A program made the position numbers and the translations under genes. Shown piece after piece: positions 27,253 to 36,276 of a DNA stretch of 64,000 nt. Source of the DNA: an uncultured Atopobium sp. GTDB taxonomy: Bacteria; Actinomycetota; Coriobacteriia; Coriobacteriales; Atopobiaceae. A model generated the notes under the pieces. It saw nothing but the letters and a program-made list of their open reading frames with translations. It did not search any database and was not told the origin of the DNA. Each line of letters starts with the position of its first letter. Within the stretch, counting starts at the first letter, position 1. The stretch spans positions 8,902 through 72,901 of the forward strand of contig CALHVU010000014.1 of the NCBI GenBank assembly GCA_938036925.1, written 5' to 3'.

Positions 27253-27954
27253 ATGGACGCCCAGGAAATTATTAATTACATTGCTACGTCAGAGAAGAAG
27301 ACCCCCATTAAGCTCTACGTCAAAGAGCGCGAGGGTGCTTCTGTGTCGTATGGATCTTCTCGCGTGTATGGTGAGGGCACCTCAAAGGTAGTCTTTGGCG
27401 ATTGGTCCGAGCTCAAGAGTGTTGTTGAGCAAAATGCAGACGCATTTGAGTATTTTGATATCGAGAATGACCGTCGAAACTCCGGTGTTCCTCTGCTTAA
27501 CATGAAGGACGTAAACGCACGTATTGAGCCAGGTGCACTGATTCGTGAGCGCGTTGAGATTGGTAACAATGCCGTCATTATGATGGGTGCTGTTATTAAT
27601 ATTGGTGCTGTAATTGGCGAGGGCACCATGATTGATATGGGCGCTGTTCTTGGCGGCCGTGCAACTGTTGGTAAGAACTGCCACATTGGTGCTGGTACTG
27701 TTCTTGCTGGTGTTGTTGAGCCTGCATCTGCTACGCCAGTTATTGTTGAAGACAACGTTCTTATCGGCGCAAATGCCGTGGTAATTGAGGGCATTCGTGT
27801 TGGAGAAGGCGCTGTTGTTGCAGCAGGTGCTGTGGTAGTTGAGGACGTTCCAGCAAATGCTGTGGTAGCGGGATGTCCTGCACGTGTGATAAAAATGAAG
27901 GACCAGAAAACAGAGGACAAGACAGCTTTGGTTGATGCTCTCCGCACGTTGTAA
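27253..27954 (+). CDS. dapH: Tetrahydrodipicolinate N-acetyltransferase
   Basis: This 233-residue enzyme acetylates tetrahydrodipicolinate, so lysine is made by the acetylated route. Residues 95-210 form a left-handed beta-helix with many hexapeptide repeats (NAVIMMGAVINIGAVIGEGT and beyond, broken here), with a conserved acetyl-transfer region GKNCHIGAGTVLAG. The N-terminal domain matches DapH (DapD-like acetylases) rather than succinyltransferase DapD. It is 54 bp after dapB. Confidence 0.93.
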   Translation: MDAQEIINYIATSEKKTPIKLYVKEREGASVSYGSSRVYGEGTSKVVFGDWSELKSVVEQNADAFEYFDIENDRRNSGVPLLNMKDVNARIEPGALIRERVEIGNNAVIMMGAVINIGAVIGEGTMIDMGAVLGGRATVGKNCHIGAGTVLAGVVEPASATPVIVEDNVLIGANAVVIEGIRVGEGAVVAAGAVVVEDVPANAVVAGCPARVIKMKDQKTEDKTALVDALRTL

Positions 27955-27964
27955 TCGAGGTTAC

Positions 27965-29182
27965 ATGCCAGACGGCTCCAAAAAAGCACAGGGTTTTACC
28001 ACCAACATTTCCTGCGTACACACAGAAAATTGGGCAGAGAAAAAAGAAGATTCTTGGTTTACCTACGAACTTCTCGCCGAAGATCCTAAGACGCATGCAC
28101 GCGCCGGCATCTTCCATACGCCTCATGGTGATATTCCAACGCCTATTTTTATGCCGGTTGGTACTAAGGCAACCGTTAAAGGTTTGATGACCGATACCGT
28201 CCGTGACCTTGGCGCCAAAATTATTCTGGCAAATACGTACCATCTGTCTCAGCGCCCAGGAGATGAGCTGGTTGCACAGATGGGTGGCTTGCATGACTTT
28301 ATGCAGTGGCATGGACCAATTCTGACGGATTCCGGCGGATTTCAGGTCTTTAGTCACGAGGAGTTCATGAAGCTCTCTGACGAGGGCGTTAAATTCCGTG
28401 CAGTAGATTACGACGGCGCATGGTCGTACTGGACGCCAGAAACTAACATGCAGATTGCGCAGAACCTTGGTGCAGACATTGTTATGCAGCTTGATCAGTG
28501 CGTAGGCTATCCTGCCGAGCGCAAAAAAGTTGAGCGTGGTGTTGAGCTTTCAAGCGCATGGGCCGAAAGGTGCTTTAAGGCTCATACCCGTCCTGATCAG
28601 GCGCTCTTTGGCATTGTTCAGGGCGGCATGTATCTTGATTTGCGCAAGCGCTCCATTGAGCACCTTGAGTCCATTGGTGATTTCCCTGGTTATGGCATTG
28701 GTGGCTATTCCGTTGGAGAGCCTCACGAGGTTATGTTTGAGACGTTGGCGCCACTTTGCGCCGATTACATGCCTCGCAATAAGCCTCGTTATCTGATGGG
28801 TGTTGGTAATCCGTCCACGCTTATCCGCGGTGTTGCTTGTGGCATTGATATGTTTGACTGCGTGCTTCCAACGCGCACCGCACGTATGGGTACCGCGTTT
28901 TCCCATGAGGGCCGCATGAACCTCAAGAACGCTAAGTACTTTGCCGACGCGGGTCCTATTGACGCCAAGTGCACCTGTCCGGTTTGCACGGGCGGTTATT
29001 CTCGCGCGTACATTAATCACCTGGTCAAACAGCATGAGATGCTAGGCGGACAGCTGCTTTCTATGCACAATATTTACTTCCTGCTTGAGTTGATGCGTCA
29101 GGCACGCGAAGCAATTCTTGCAGGTACCTATAGCGATTTTGTTGAAGAGTGGGAAAACTCTGACGGTGTGGTTGATTTCTAA
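27965..29182 (+). CDS. tgt: tRNA-guanine transglycosylase
   Basis: Tgt exchanges guanine 34 of certain tRNAs for the queuosine precursor. The 405-residue protein has the catalytic region VGTKATVKG...LANTYHL, GGFQVFS near residue 130, the catalytic Asp in DQCVGYP, and the zinc-binding CTCPVCTGGYSRAY with a downstream His. Start 27965 is preferred, since it comes just after the dapH stop with GAGG ahead; a longer frame overlaps dapH. It is probably the last gene of the lysine operon by readthrough, but no functional link is implied. Confidence 0.94.
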   Translation: MPDGSKKAQGFTTNISCVHTENWAEKKEDSWFTYELLAEDPKTHARAGIFHTPHGDIPTPIFMPVGTKATVKGLMTDTVRDLGAKIILANTYHLSQRPGDELVAQMGGLHDFMQWHGPILTDSGGFQVFSHEEFMKLSDEGVKFRAVDYDGAWSYWTPETNMQIAQNLGADIVMQLDQCVGYPAERKKVERGVELSSAWAERCFKAHTRPDQALFGIVQGGMYLDLRKRSIEHLESIGDFPGYGIGGYSVGEPHEVMFETLAPLCADYMPRNKPRYLMGVGNPSTLIRGVACGIDMFDCVLPTRTARMGTAFSHEGRMNLKNAKYFADAGPIDAKCTCPVCTGGYSRAYINHLVKQHEMLGGQLLSMHNIYFLLELMRQAREAILAGTYSDFVEEWENSDGVVDF

Positions 29183-29187
29183 GTTCG

Positions 29188-29202
29188 TCTGGCGAGAAAC
29201 CC
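29188..29202 (-). repeat. Exact copy of the 15-bp dispersed word, minus orientation
   Basis: Third perfect copy, six bases after the tgt stop codon and just ahead of the 23-bp tandem repeat. Confidence 0.7.
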
Positions 29203-29206
29203 GTCT

Positions 29207-29252
29207 TCTTGATAGCCCTGCGCAAGCAATCTTGATAGCCCTGCGCAAGCAA
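29207..29252. repeat. Perfect tandem duplication of 23 bp
   Basis: The unit starting TCTTGATAGCCCTGCGC and ending AAGCAA occurs twice with no mismatch, directly after the dispersed word and before the tgt terminator. It is likely a recent slippage or duplication. Confidence 0.9.
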
Positions 29253-29273
29253 CTTTGATTTAAATTTTTTTAT

Positions 29274-29309
29274 GACTAGCTCACTAATTTGTGGGCTAGT
29301 CATTTTTTG
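29274..29309 (+). terminator. Intrinsic terminator after tgt
   Basis: GACTAGCTCAC pairs with GTGGGCTAGTC and is followed by ATTTTTTG. It separates tgt from the recJ-relA group. Confidence 0.87.
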
Positions 29310-29400
29310 TCCGGTGACACGGGTAGAATGGAAGAGATAAACATTCGCGGGTGCCCAAGGTGCCCCTGGCTGGCTCTGCCGCCACAGAAAAGAGGATATG

Positions 29401-32400
29401 ATGCCCGGCATCGAGAAAAGCACTCGTTGGAGTGTTCTTACACAAGACGTATATCTAGAGTCGCTGTTTAAAAAAGAATTGCACGTTACGCCACTTGTTG
29501 CTCGTGTATTAGTAGCACGTGGATTTACTGATGTAGCCACAGCTCAAGAGTTTCTCTCGCCATCCTTGCAAAGGGATTGGCTTGATCCACAGTGTATTCC
29601 TGGAATGGCTGAGGTTGCCTCCCGCGTTCATAAGGCAATTGTTGAGCATAAAAAGATTGCCGTTTTTGGTGATTTTGATGTTGATGGAATGAGCTCAACG
29701 TGTTTGCTTACCCTGGCTTTACGTCGATTGGGAGCAGATGTTTTGCCGTATATTCCGCATCGTTTTGGTGAGGGATACGGACTTTCTAAAGAGGCTCTTG
29801 CAAGAGTTTTGCAAGATAGAAAGCCAGATTTAATTATTACGGTAGATAATGGCATTGCTGCTGCTCAAGAGGTTGCTTGGCTTTTGCAGCAGGAGATTGA
29901 TGTTGTTGTTACCGATCATCATGAGCCCGCAGATCTGGTGCCCCAGGGTGTTCCAGTCACTGATCCAAAGCTTGTTGAAGATTGTCCTTCTAGAGAACTT
30001 GCTGGTGCAGGCGTTGCTCTTAAGCTGGTTCAGGTTTTAGGACAGCTCCTTGGTCAACCTCAGTTGTGGCTTGATTACATTGATGTTGCTATGTTGGGCA
30101 CGCTGTCTGACATGATGATGCTCAACAAAGAGAATCGTGCGTTGGTTTCTGAAGGCGTCAAGCGTCTTCAGAAAGGTCTTCGTCCAGGTCTTGTAGCTCT
30201 TGCAGCTGTTACTGGTCAAGACATTGCTCAGATTTCTGCAGATAATCTGCCATTCTCTATTATTCCTCGTCTTAATGCAGCAGGACGCATGGGCACTACC
30301 GATATTGCCCTTGACCTTCTCCTCACAGAAGACGCGGAAGAGGCTACCATTCTTGCTGGAAAACTAGAAGAGATTAATGCCGAGCGTCGTGCTATTGAGG
30401 CAAAGCTTACCGATGAAGCGCTTGAGCAGGCAAAAGAAATTTACGATGGCGGCCACGCAATTGTGCTTGCCAAAGAGGGTTGGCATGAGGGCGTAAAGGG
30501 CATTGTTGCTTCAAGAATTGTTAATCGCTATCACGTGCCTTGCATTCTGTTTACCATCCAAGATGGAGTTGCTCGCGGTTCTGGCCGCTCTGTTGGCTCC
30601 GTTGATTTATTCCACGCCGTTGAGCAATGTGCAGACCTTACCGTCCGTTTTGGTGGCCACCAAGGAGCCGTTGGCGTAACGGTAGAAACAGCAAAGATTG
30701 ATGCTTTTAGAAAGCGTTTATCTGAGGTCATGGCAGAGCTCCCAGAAGAAGAGCTTGAGGCTTCAGGAGAAGTTACAGCACTAGTAAACCTTGATGAAAT
30801 TACCATCAACTCCATTGACGCCCTTGAGGCCCTGCAACCTTTTGGTCAGGGTAATAAAAAACCGCTCTTTGGCGTCAAGGGTGTAGTGATGAAGAATCGC
30901 TCGCGCGTTGGCGCAGGCGGAGCTCATCTTTGTTTTATGGCTTCAAATGGCATTTCTTCAATTTCATCCATCATGTTTAGAACGCCTCATGTTGAGGCGG
31001 CAGCTGAGTATGACGGAGCTGTTGATTTGATTTTTGAAGCAGTTAACGAGACCTGGCAGGGCAGAACTAAGCCAAAACTCATGGTCAGAGATATTCTCTA
31101 CAGAGACTTTACCGATGAAGATGACGGCCCTATTGAAGCAGATCTTCTTGGCAGTGCTGCTGACTTGCCCCTTGTGGTTACCAAGGAGACTACAGAGGCT
31201 GATGAGGCCTCCCAAGAACAGGCGCAGCAAAAGCGCCGTGAGCTGGAAAGTCTTTCTTCTGAGGAGCTTACCCAGACCCTAGTCACGTCCATGATTGGTT
31301 CAAGAGAGCTCTTGCCTCTGCAAAAGAAAACGCTAGAGGTTCTCTCTCAAGGAACGTCTTGTCTCTCTGTTATGGCAACAGGTAGAGGTAAATCGCTTAT
31401 CTTCCAGGTTCATGCTGCTCGTGTTGCGTTGCTGCAACATAAAATGAGCGTGTTTGTCTATCCGCTGCGCGCCCTCATCAACGACCAGGTTCAAAGCATA
31501 AAAAACACCTTTGAGCCTCTAGGAATTTCTGTCGAGGTACTCAACGGAGAAACAGATCTTTCCAGCCGAGAAGACCTGTTTGCTCGCATGACAAACAATG
31601 AGCTTGATATTGTGCTGACTACTCCAGAGTTCTTCTCGCTCCACGCTGATCAATTTGCCAAAGCGCAAAACATCTCATTTGTAGTGTTTGACGAGGCACA
31701 TCATGTGGGCATGAATGCTTCTGAGGGCAGACTTGCATATGCACAAATGCCACAGGCACTAAAGATGCTTGGGAGTCCGCAGGTACTTGCCACAACAGCT
31801 ACGGCTACCACGCAGTCAGCTCAGAACATCTGTGAGCTTCTCTCCATTGAAACAGAGCATGTATACAAAGACAAAACGGCTCGTACTAACCTTGAACTCA
31901 GAGACCTTCGTGGTACTAAGGATAGGGAATGTGCGCTGCTTTCTCTTGTGTCAGATGGCACAAAAACAGTTGTCTACGTCAATTCAAGGGAGCAAGCGCA
32001 GGCACTGACGCGTATGTTGCGCCATCGTATTCCAGAACTTGGTCATAAGATTGCGTTCTATCATGCGGGTCTAACACCTCAGATACGCAAGAACGTTGAG
32101 CGCGCTTTTAGGCGTGGAGACGTTTGCTGCATCATTGCTACCAGTGCATTTGGCGAAGGCGTCAATATCTCTGATATTCGCCAGGTTATTCTGTATCACC
32201 TGCCGTTTGGTCGCGTTGCCTTCAATCAGATGAGCGGACGCGCAGGTAGAGACGGTAAGCCTTCTGTAATTCAGATGCTATTTGATGCGCATGATATGCG
32301 CGTTAACGAGCGCATCCTTTCTTCTCATGCACCACAGCGAGAAGCCCTGGTAGCTGTCTACCGCGCGCTTACGGCGCTGCAGCCAAAGCTTGGTACTCAG

Positions 32401-32763
32401 ACAGCTGATTCAGCACTCACTGATGAAGATATTGCGCAGATGGCGCTAGAAATTGACCCGCGATCTAAGGCTGACGAGCAAACCGTTCGTGTTGCACTTG
32501 ACGTTTTTGCTGAGCTAGGGTTTATTAGCATTGAAGGATTTGATCAAACGCGAACAATCTCCGTCAATAGTCAAGCTTCGCACATGGACTTGCTGGAGTC
32601 TGCACGCTACGCTGAGGGGCTTAAAGCGCACGCTGAGTTTGAATCATTTGCTCAGTGGGTACTTTCTGCTTCAACAGATGAGCTGGCAGATGCTATAACA
32701 AAACCCATCGTTCCAGAAATTGGTTCAACGTTTGATGGGGGAAGGGAGTCCTCTGATGAGTGA
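29401..32763 (+). CDS. recJ: RecJ exonuclease fused to a RecQ-like helicase
   Basis: A 1120-residue, two-enzyme protein. Residues 1-560 are RecJ, the 5'-3' single-strand exonuclease: DHH-family motifs FGDFDVDGMSS, TVDNG, VVTDHHEP and RLNAAGRMG are present, followed by the OB and DHHA1-type regions. Residues about 640-980 are a superfamily 2 helicase resembling RecQ: MATGRGKSLIF (Walker A), DEAH box in VVFDEAHHVGM, ATTATATTQS, and QMSGRAGRDGK (motif VI). The final 140 residues look like a winged-helix segment. ATG 29401 is preferred to 29398 because of AGAGGA spacing. It overlaps relA by 8 bp. Confidence 0.9.
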   Translation: MPGIEKSTRWSVLTQDVYLESLFKKELHVTPLVARVLVARGFTDVATAQEFLSPSLQRDWLDPQCIPGMAEVASRVHKAIVEHKKIAVFGDFDVDGMSSTCLLTLALRRLGADVLPYIPHRFGEGYGLSKEALARVLQDRKPDLIITVDNGIAAAQEVAWLLQQEIDVVVTDHHEPADLVPQGVPVTDPKLVEDCPSRELAGAGVALKLVQVLGQLLGQPQLWLDYIDVAMLGTLSDMMMLNKENRALVSEGVKRLQKGLRPGLVALAAVTGQDIAQISADNLPFSIIPRLNAAGRMGTTDIALDLLLTEDAEEATILAGKLEEINAERRAIEAKLTDEALEQAKEIYDGGHAIVLAKEGWHEGVKGIVASRIVNRYHVPCILFTIQDGVARGSGRSVGSVDLFHAVEQCADLTVRFGGHQGAVGVTVETAKIDAFRKRLSEVMAELPEEELEASGEVTALVNLDEITINSIDALEALQPFGQGNKKPLFGVKGVVMKNRSRVGAGGAHLCFMASNGISSISSIMFRTPHVEAAAEYDGAVDLIFEAVNETWQGRTKPKLMVRDILYRDFTDEDDGPIEADLLGSAADLPLVVTKETTEADEASQEQAQQKRRELESLSSEELTQTLVTSMIGSRELLPLQKKTLEVLSQGTSCLSVMATGRGKSLIFQVHAARVALLQHKMSVFVYPLRALINDQVQSIKNTFEPLGISVEVLNGETDLSSREDLFARMTNNELDIVLTTPEFFSLHADQFAKAQNISFVVFDEAHHVGMNASEGRLAYAQMPQALKMLGSPQVLATTATATTQSAQNICELLSIETEHVYKDKTARTNLELRDLRGTKDRECALLSLVSDGTKTVVYVNSREQAQALTRMLRHRIPELGHKIAFYHAGLTPQIRKNVERAFRRGDVCCIIATSAFGEGVNISDIRQVILYHLPFGRVAFNQMSGRAGRDGKPSVIQMLFDAHDMRVNERILSSHAPQREALVAVYRALTALQPKLGTQTADSALTDEDIAQMALEIDPRSKADEQTVRVALDVFAELGFISIEGFDQTRTISVNSQASHMDLLESARYAEGLKAHAEFESFAQWVLSASTDELADAITKPIVPEIGSTFDGGRESSDE

Positions 32764-35101
32764 CGAGAGGACCAAAAAAGAGGCCAAGGCGCCAGGCGCG
32801 GATAATTACCGTCTGCTTGAGGGAGCCGTGCGCACATATTTGCCTGAGGAAGCTCAGGCAAAGATTGCTGCTGCATATGCCTTTGCTGCTGACTATCATA
32901 AAGACCAGCGTCGTCGTTCTGGCGAGCCTTATATCAACCACCCAGTTGAAGTGGCCCTTATTCTTGCGCACGATCTTCATATGGATGAAGACACCATCTG
33001 CGCTGCCCTCATGCACGATACCGTAGAAGATACGTCTGCCTCACTCGATGAAATTTCTTCTCGCTTTGGTGAGTCAGTGGCTGAGCTTGTTGACGGCGTC
33101 ACAAAACTTACGTCCATCGAAGTCAGTTCAATGGACGAGAAACAAGCGCTTAACCTGCGCAAAATGTTCCTTGCCATGTCAAAGGACATCCGCGTTGTTA
33201 TCATCAAGCTTGCCGACCGCCTTCATAACATGCGTACGCTGGCAGCACTTCCACCGGATCGTCGTCTGTTTAAGGCGCGAGAAACCATGGACGTGTATGC
33301 ACCACTTGCTGACCGTCTGGGTATCTCTTCGGTTAAGTGGGAGCTTGAGGATTTGTCTTTCTTCTGGCTTGAACCAGAGGAGTACCAGCGTGTTGCTCGC
33401 ATGGTCTCTGACTCTCGTGCACAAAGAGAGAATGACCTCAACAACGCTAAAAAGACTCTGACAGATGAGCTTAATGCTGCTGGTCTAACTGACTTCCAGA
33501 TTACGGGACGTCCTAAGCACCTGTGGTCCATTTATCAAAAGATGGTCCGCAAGGGCAGAGAGTTCTCCAACATCTACGATCTTATCGCTCTGCGTGTTAT
33601 TACAAACTCTGTAGGTGATTGCTATTCAGCACTCGGCGCTATCCATGCGCTGTGGCATCCAATGCCTGGTCGTTTTAAGGACTACATTGCAACGCCAAAG
33701 GCCAACCTTTACCAGTCGTTGCATACAACGGTTATTGGACCAGATGGTCGTCCTATTGAGATTCAGATTAGAACCGCCGAGATGCATGAGGCATCTGAGT
33801 ACGGTATTGCTGCCCACTGGCTTTATAAGGAGCAGGGCAATTCAAAGGGCAAGATGTCCTCTGAAGACAAGCTTATTGACTCAACTATCAACTGGATTCG
33901 CCGCAGTCTTGACTGGGCTGTTGAAGACGATATTGATGATCCTCACGAGTTCTTGGATAACCTGCGCGTAGACCTCTTTGAGCATGAGATTTTTGTCTTC
34001 ACGCCAAAGGGTGAGGTTATGAGCTTGCGTGTCAATTCAACGCCTCTGGACTTTGCTTACGCTGTCCACACTGAGGTTGGCAATCACTGTGTTGGCGCGC
34101 GTGTTAACGGATCTGTTGTCCCGCTGACGCATACGCTCCAGATGGGCGACCGCATTGAGATTTTGACTAACAAGAACGCTCGCCCTTCTCGCGATTGGAT
34201 GACGCTGGTAAAGACGCCGTCTGCGCGTGCAAAGATTCGTAAGTATTTCTCGCAAGAGAATAAGTCTGACGATGCTGAGCGCGGTCGTTCTGAGCTTGCA
34301 AAAGAGCTGCGTAAGCGCGGTTATGGCATCAGTGCTACGCGTACCGTTAAGGCGCTTGATCAGCTTACCGAGCAGTTTGATTATCGCAGCGTAGATGACC
34401 TGTTTGCAGGAATTGGTGCAGGTAATCAGTCTACTAAGCAGGTTGTTAATCGCGTGAGCGAAATCTTGGAGGAGAAAAACCCCGAGGTTGTTACTGAGCA
34501 AGAGCGCAATGCGGCACGCCTTCAGGAGAAGAACAAGGCAATTGCAAACGATCAGCCATTGGTTCGTTCGTATGTTATTTCTCGCACCGCCAAGGGTAGT
34601 CGCCCCAAGAAGTCTAACTGCGGCGTTGTGGTAAATGGCGATCCAGATTTGCTTGTTCATCTTGCACATTGCTGCAATCCTGTTGCAGGTGACGATATTG
34701 TGGGCTTCATTACACGTGGTCGTGGCGTTTCTGTTCACCGAGCTAATTGCCCTAACGTTAAAGACCTGCTCAACGATCCAAAGCGCATCATTCCTGTTTC
34801 TTGGGATGCCAGTGGCGCCACAGAATTTAGGGTTGAGATTGTCGTTGAGGCAACAGACCGCATGGGTCTTCTCAAAGACGTTACGGTTGCGTTGTCTGAC
34901 GCTGGCGCAAACATTCTTTCTGCTGCTACACAAGTAGGTGAGCAGGGCGTGGTACGTATGCGCTTCTTGGTTTCAATCTCTGATACCAGCTTGCTCGATA
35001 CCTTATTTGCATTTGTAACTCGCGTGCCTTCTGTCTACGACGCTCGTCGTATTATGCCAGGTGAAGGCGCTAATCAGATGAGAAGGAGACTCTATGGCTA
35101 A
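32756..35101 (+). CDS. relA: RelA/SpoT bifunctional (p)ppGpp synthetase/hydrolase
   Basis: A 781-residue long RSH protein controlling the stringent response. The HD hydrolase domain is intact (YINHPVEVALILAH, LMHDTVEDT), as is the synthetase domain (ENDLNNAK..., DLIALRVIT, YQSLHTTV). TGS (about 415-475), a Cys-containing zinc-finger region (HCCNPVAGDDIVGF) and a C-terminal ACT domain (about 705-775) follow. Both activities are therefore expected. The start ATG lies in the recJ stop region and has AGGGAG ahead. The 3' end overlaps the metallo-hydrolase gene by 8 bp, so recJ, relA and the hydrolase form an operon. Confidence 0.96.
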   Translation: MSDERTKKEAKAPGADNYRLLEGAVRTYLPEEAQAKIAAAYAFAADYHKDQRRRSGEPYINHPVEVALILAHDLHMDEDTICAALMHDTVEDTSASLDEISSRFGESVAELVDGVTKLTSIEVSSMDEKQALNLRKMFLAMSKDIRVVIIKLADRLHNMRTLAALPPDRRLFKARETMDVYAPLADRLGISSVKWELEDLSFFWLEPEEYQRVARMVSDSRAQRENDLNNAKKTLTDELNAAGLTDFQITGRPKHLWSIYQKMVRKGREFSNIYDLIALRVITNSVGDCYSALGAIHALWHPMPGRFKDYIATPKANLYQSLHTTVIGPDGRPIEIQIRTAEMHEASEYGIAAHWLYKEQGNSKGKMSSEDKLIDSTINWIRRSLDWAVEDDIDDPHEFLDNLRVDLFEHEIFVFTPKGEVMSLRVNSTPLDFAYAVHTEVGNHCVGARVNGSVVPLTHTLQMGDRIEILTNKNARPSRDWMTLVKTPSARAKIRKYFSQENKSDDAERGRSELAKELRKRGYGISATRTVKALDQLTEQFDYRSVDDLFAGIGAGNQSTKQVVNRVSEILEEKNPEVVTEQERNAARLQEKNKAIANDQPLVRSYVISRTAKGSRPKKSNCGVVVNGDPDLLVHLAHCCNPVAGDDIVGFITRGRGVSVHRANCPNVKDLLNDPKRIIPVSWDASGATEFRVEIVVEATDRMGLLKDVTVALSDAGANILSAATQVGEQGVVRMRFLVSISDTSLLDTLFAFVTRVPSVYDARRIMPGEGANQMRRRLYG

Positions 35102-35870
35102 TCAAAATGAGGGCTGCTCCTGCGGCGGCCATCACCACGACGAAGAGCATGGTCACGGCGGCTGCTGCGGCCATCATGGTGAGCACGGCCACGGTGAGCA
35201 TGGTCACGGTGGTTGCTGCGGCCATCACGGTCATGGTGGTTGCCATCACGCAAAAGACCAAATTGGCGTCTTCAAAGTAGGTCCTCTTGAGACCAACTGC
35301 TACATTTACGTTTCTGGTAATGAGTGCATGATTATTGACCCCGGTGCATCGGGTGCAGAGATTGCTGCACAGTTCTTGAACCTTGAGCTTAAATACATTG
35401 TTGCTACTCACGGCCATGCTGATCACGTTGGTGGCGTTAAGGCTTTGAAGCTTGCGGTACCTGGTGCTCAGTACCTAATCAACGAGGCAGATAATGAGCT
35501 TGCACAGAAGGCCCATAACTCAAACGAGATTTATGATGACGCTCCAGAACCAGACGATTTTCTCCATGAGGGAGATGTTCTCTCTGTTGGAACTGCACAG
35601 TTCAAGATTATGGAAACTCCAGGCCACACTCCTGGCGGTATTGTTTTGGTGGGTGAGGGAACTGCTACTGGCGCCGTTTTTGTAGGCGATACGCTTTTCC
35701 AGGGTTCTGCAGGAAGAACAGACCTTCCAGGCGGCAACTTTGAAACGCTTAAGGCTTCTTTGAACCTCATCAAGACAGAGCTTGATCCAACCTCCATTAT
35801 TTTGTCAGGACATGGAAATCAAACGTCTCTTGAGGCAGAGATAGCAACTAACCCTTTCTTACAGGATTAA
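35094..35870 (+). CDS. Metallo-beta-lactamase-fold hydrolase with a His/Cys-rich N-terminal tail
   Basis: A 258-residue glyoxalase-II-like hydrolase. The catalytic domain begins near residue 57 (VGPLETNCYIY) and has the metal motif ATHGHADHVGG, then METPGHTPGG, FVGDTLFQGSAGRTDL and a final LSGHGNQT. The first 53 residues are a low-complexity stretch dominated by His, Gly and Cys (repeats of HGHGGCCGHHG), absent from ordinary members and likely to bind metal ions. The start overlaps the end of relA. Substrate is unknown; thioester hydrolysis is the family's usual chemistry. Confidence 0.88.
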   Translation: MANQNEGCSCGGHHHDEEHGHGGCCGHHGEHGHGEHGHGGCCGHHGHGGCHHAKDQIGVFKVGPLETNCYIYVSGNECMIIDPGASGAEIAAQFLNLELKYIVATHGHADHVGGVKALKLAVPGAQYLINEADNELAQKAHNSNEIYDDAPEPDDFLHEGDVLSVGTAQFKIMETPGHTPGGIVLVGEGTATGAVFVGDTLFQGSAGRTDLPGGNFETLKASLNLIKTELDPTSIILSGHGNQTSLEAEIATNPFLQD

Positions 35871-35905
35871 ATCAGCTATAACTTTGATGATTTAGCAAGA
35901 CAGAT

Positions 35906-35942
35906 TTGCATAGGTGCGGTATAGTACCTATGCAAACTTTTT
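35906..35942 (+). terminator. Terminator of the recJ-relA-hydrolase operon, enclosing a promoter-like -10
   Basis: TTTGCATAGGT pairs perfectly with ACCTATGCAAA over a 10-base loop and is followed by CTTTTT, ending one base before tRNA-Leu. The loop contains TATAGT, a plausible -10 element for the tRNA with a weak AAGACA 17 bp upstream, so terminator and promoter may share this DNA. Confidence 0.78.
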
Positions 35943-35943
35943 A

Positions 35944-36027
35944 GCCCGAGTGGCGGAATGGCAGACGCGGAGGTCTCAAAAACCTTTGAGGAAACTCGTG
36001 TGGGTTCAAGTCCCACCTCGGGCACCA
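35944..36027 (+). tRNA. tRNA-Leu (anticodon CAA)
   Basis: A class II tRNA with a long variable arm. The acceptor GCCCGAG pairs with CTCGGGC, the anticodon loop CTCAAAA holds CAA, the T loop is TTCAAGT and CCA is encoded. It reads UUG codons. Confidence 0.95.
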
Positions 36028-36276
36028 GCTAAAAGTTTAAGCTAGATGTGAATTTCTCGTCATATCTAACTTGGTACTTGTAATGTCTTCTTGTTAGAGG
36101 TAACCTTACAAGGTACTTTTGAAGCGGGATTGAACGTGAGTCCCCACCTACACAGCGCAAAAGCAGCTGTCTGGTCAGACAATTTAACCTTCGCACGCTA
36201 CCTGTGCGTATTGTCTCCCAGTTGCTTGTGCACTGGGTTTTTTTATTGGCGGACAAGCAATTGTCCAAGAGGGAAG
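36028..36276 (+). promoter_or_regulatory. infC leader with attenuator
   Basis: A 249-base stretch without a gene precedes infC. It contains a full intrinsic terminator at 36217-36244 (CCCAGT pairing with ACTGGG, then seven T), upstream of the coding start. Before it, GACAAT at about 36178 can pair with ATTGTC at 36210, and the latter could instead pair with GACAAG near 36252; the two pairings exclude each other. A small stem GGACAA/TTGTCC sits just before the ribosome site. This layout fits ribosomal-protein (L20-type) or translation-linked attenuation of the infC-rpmI-rplT operon. Confidence 0.7.

Noticed and set aside
34037..34933. A 298-codon minus-strand frame inside relA
   Set aside because: It is fully antisense to conserved RelA domains and has no start signals. 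Long antisense frames are expected from this codon bias.
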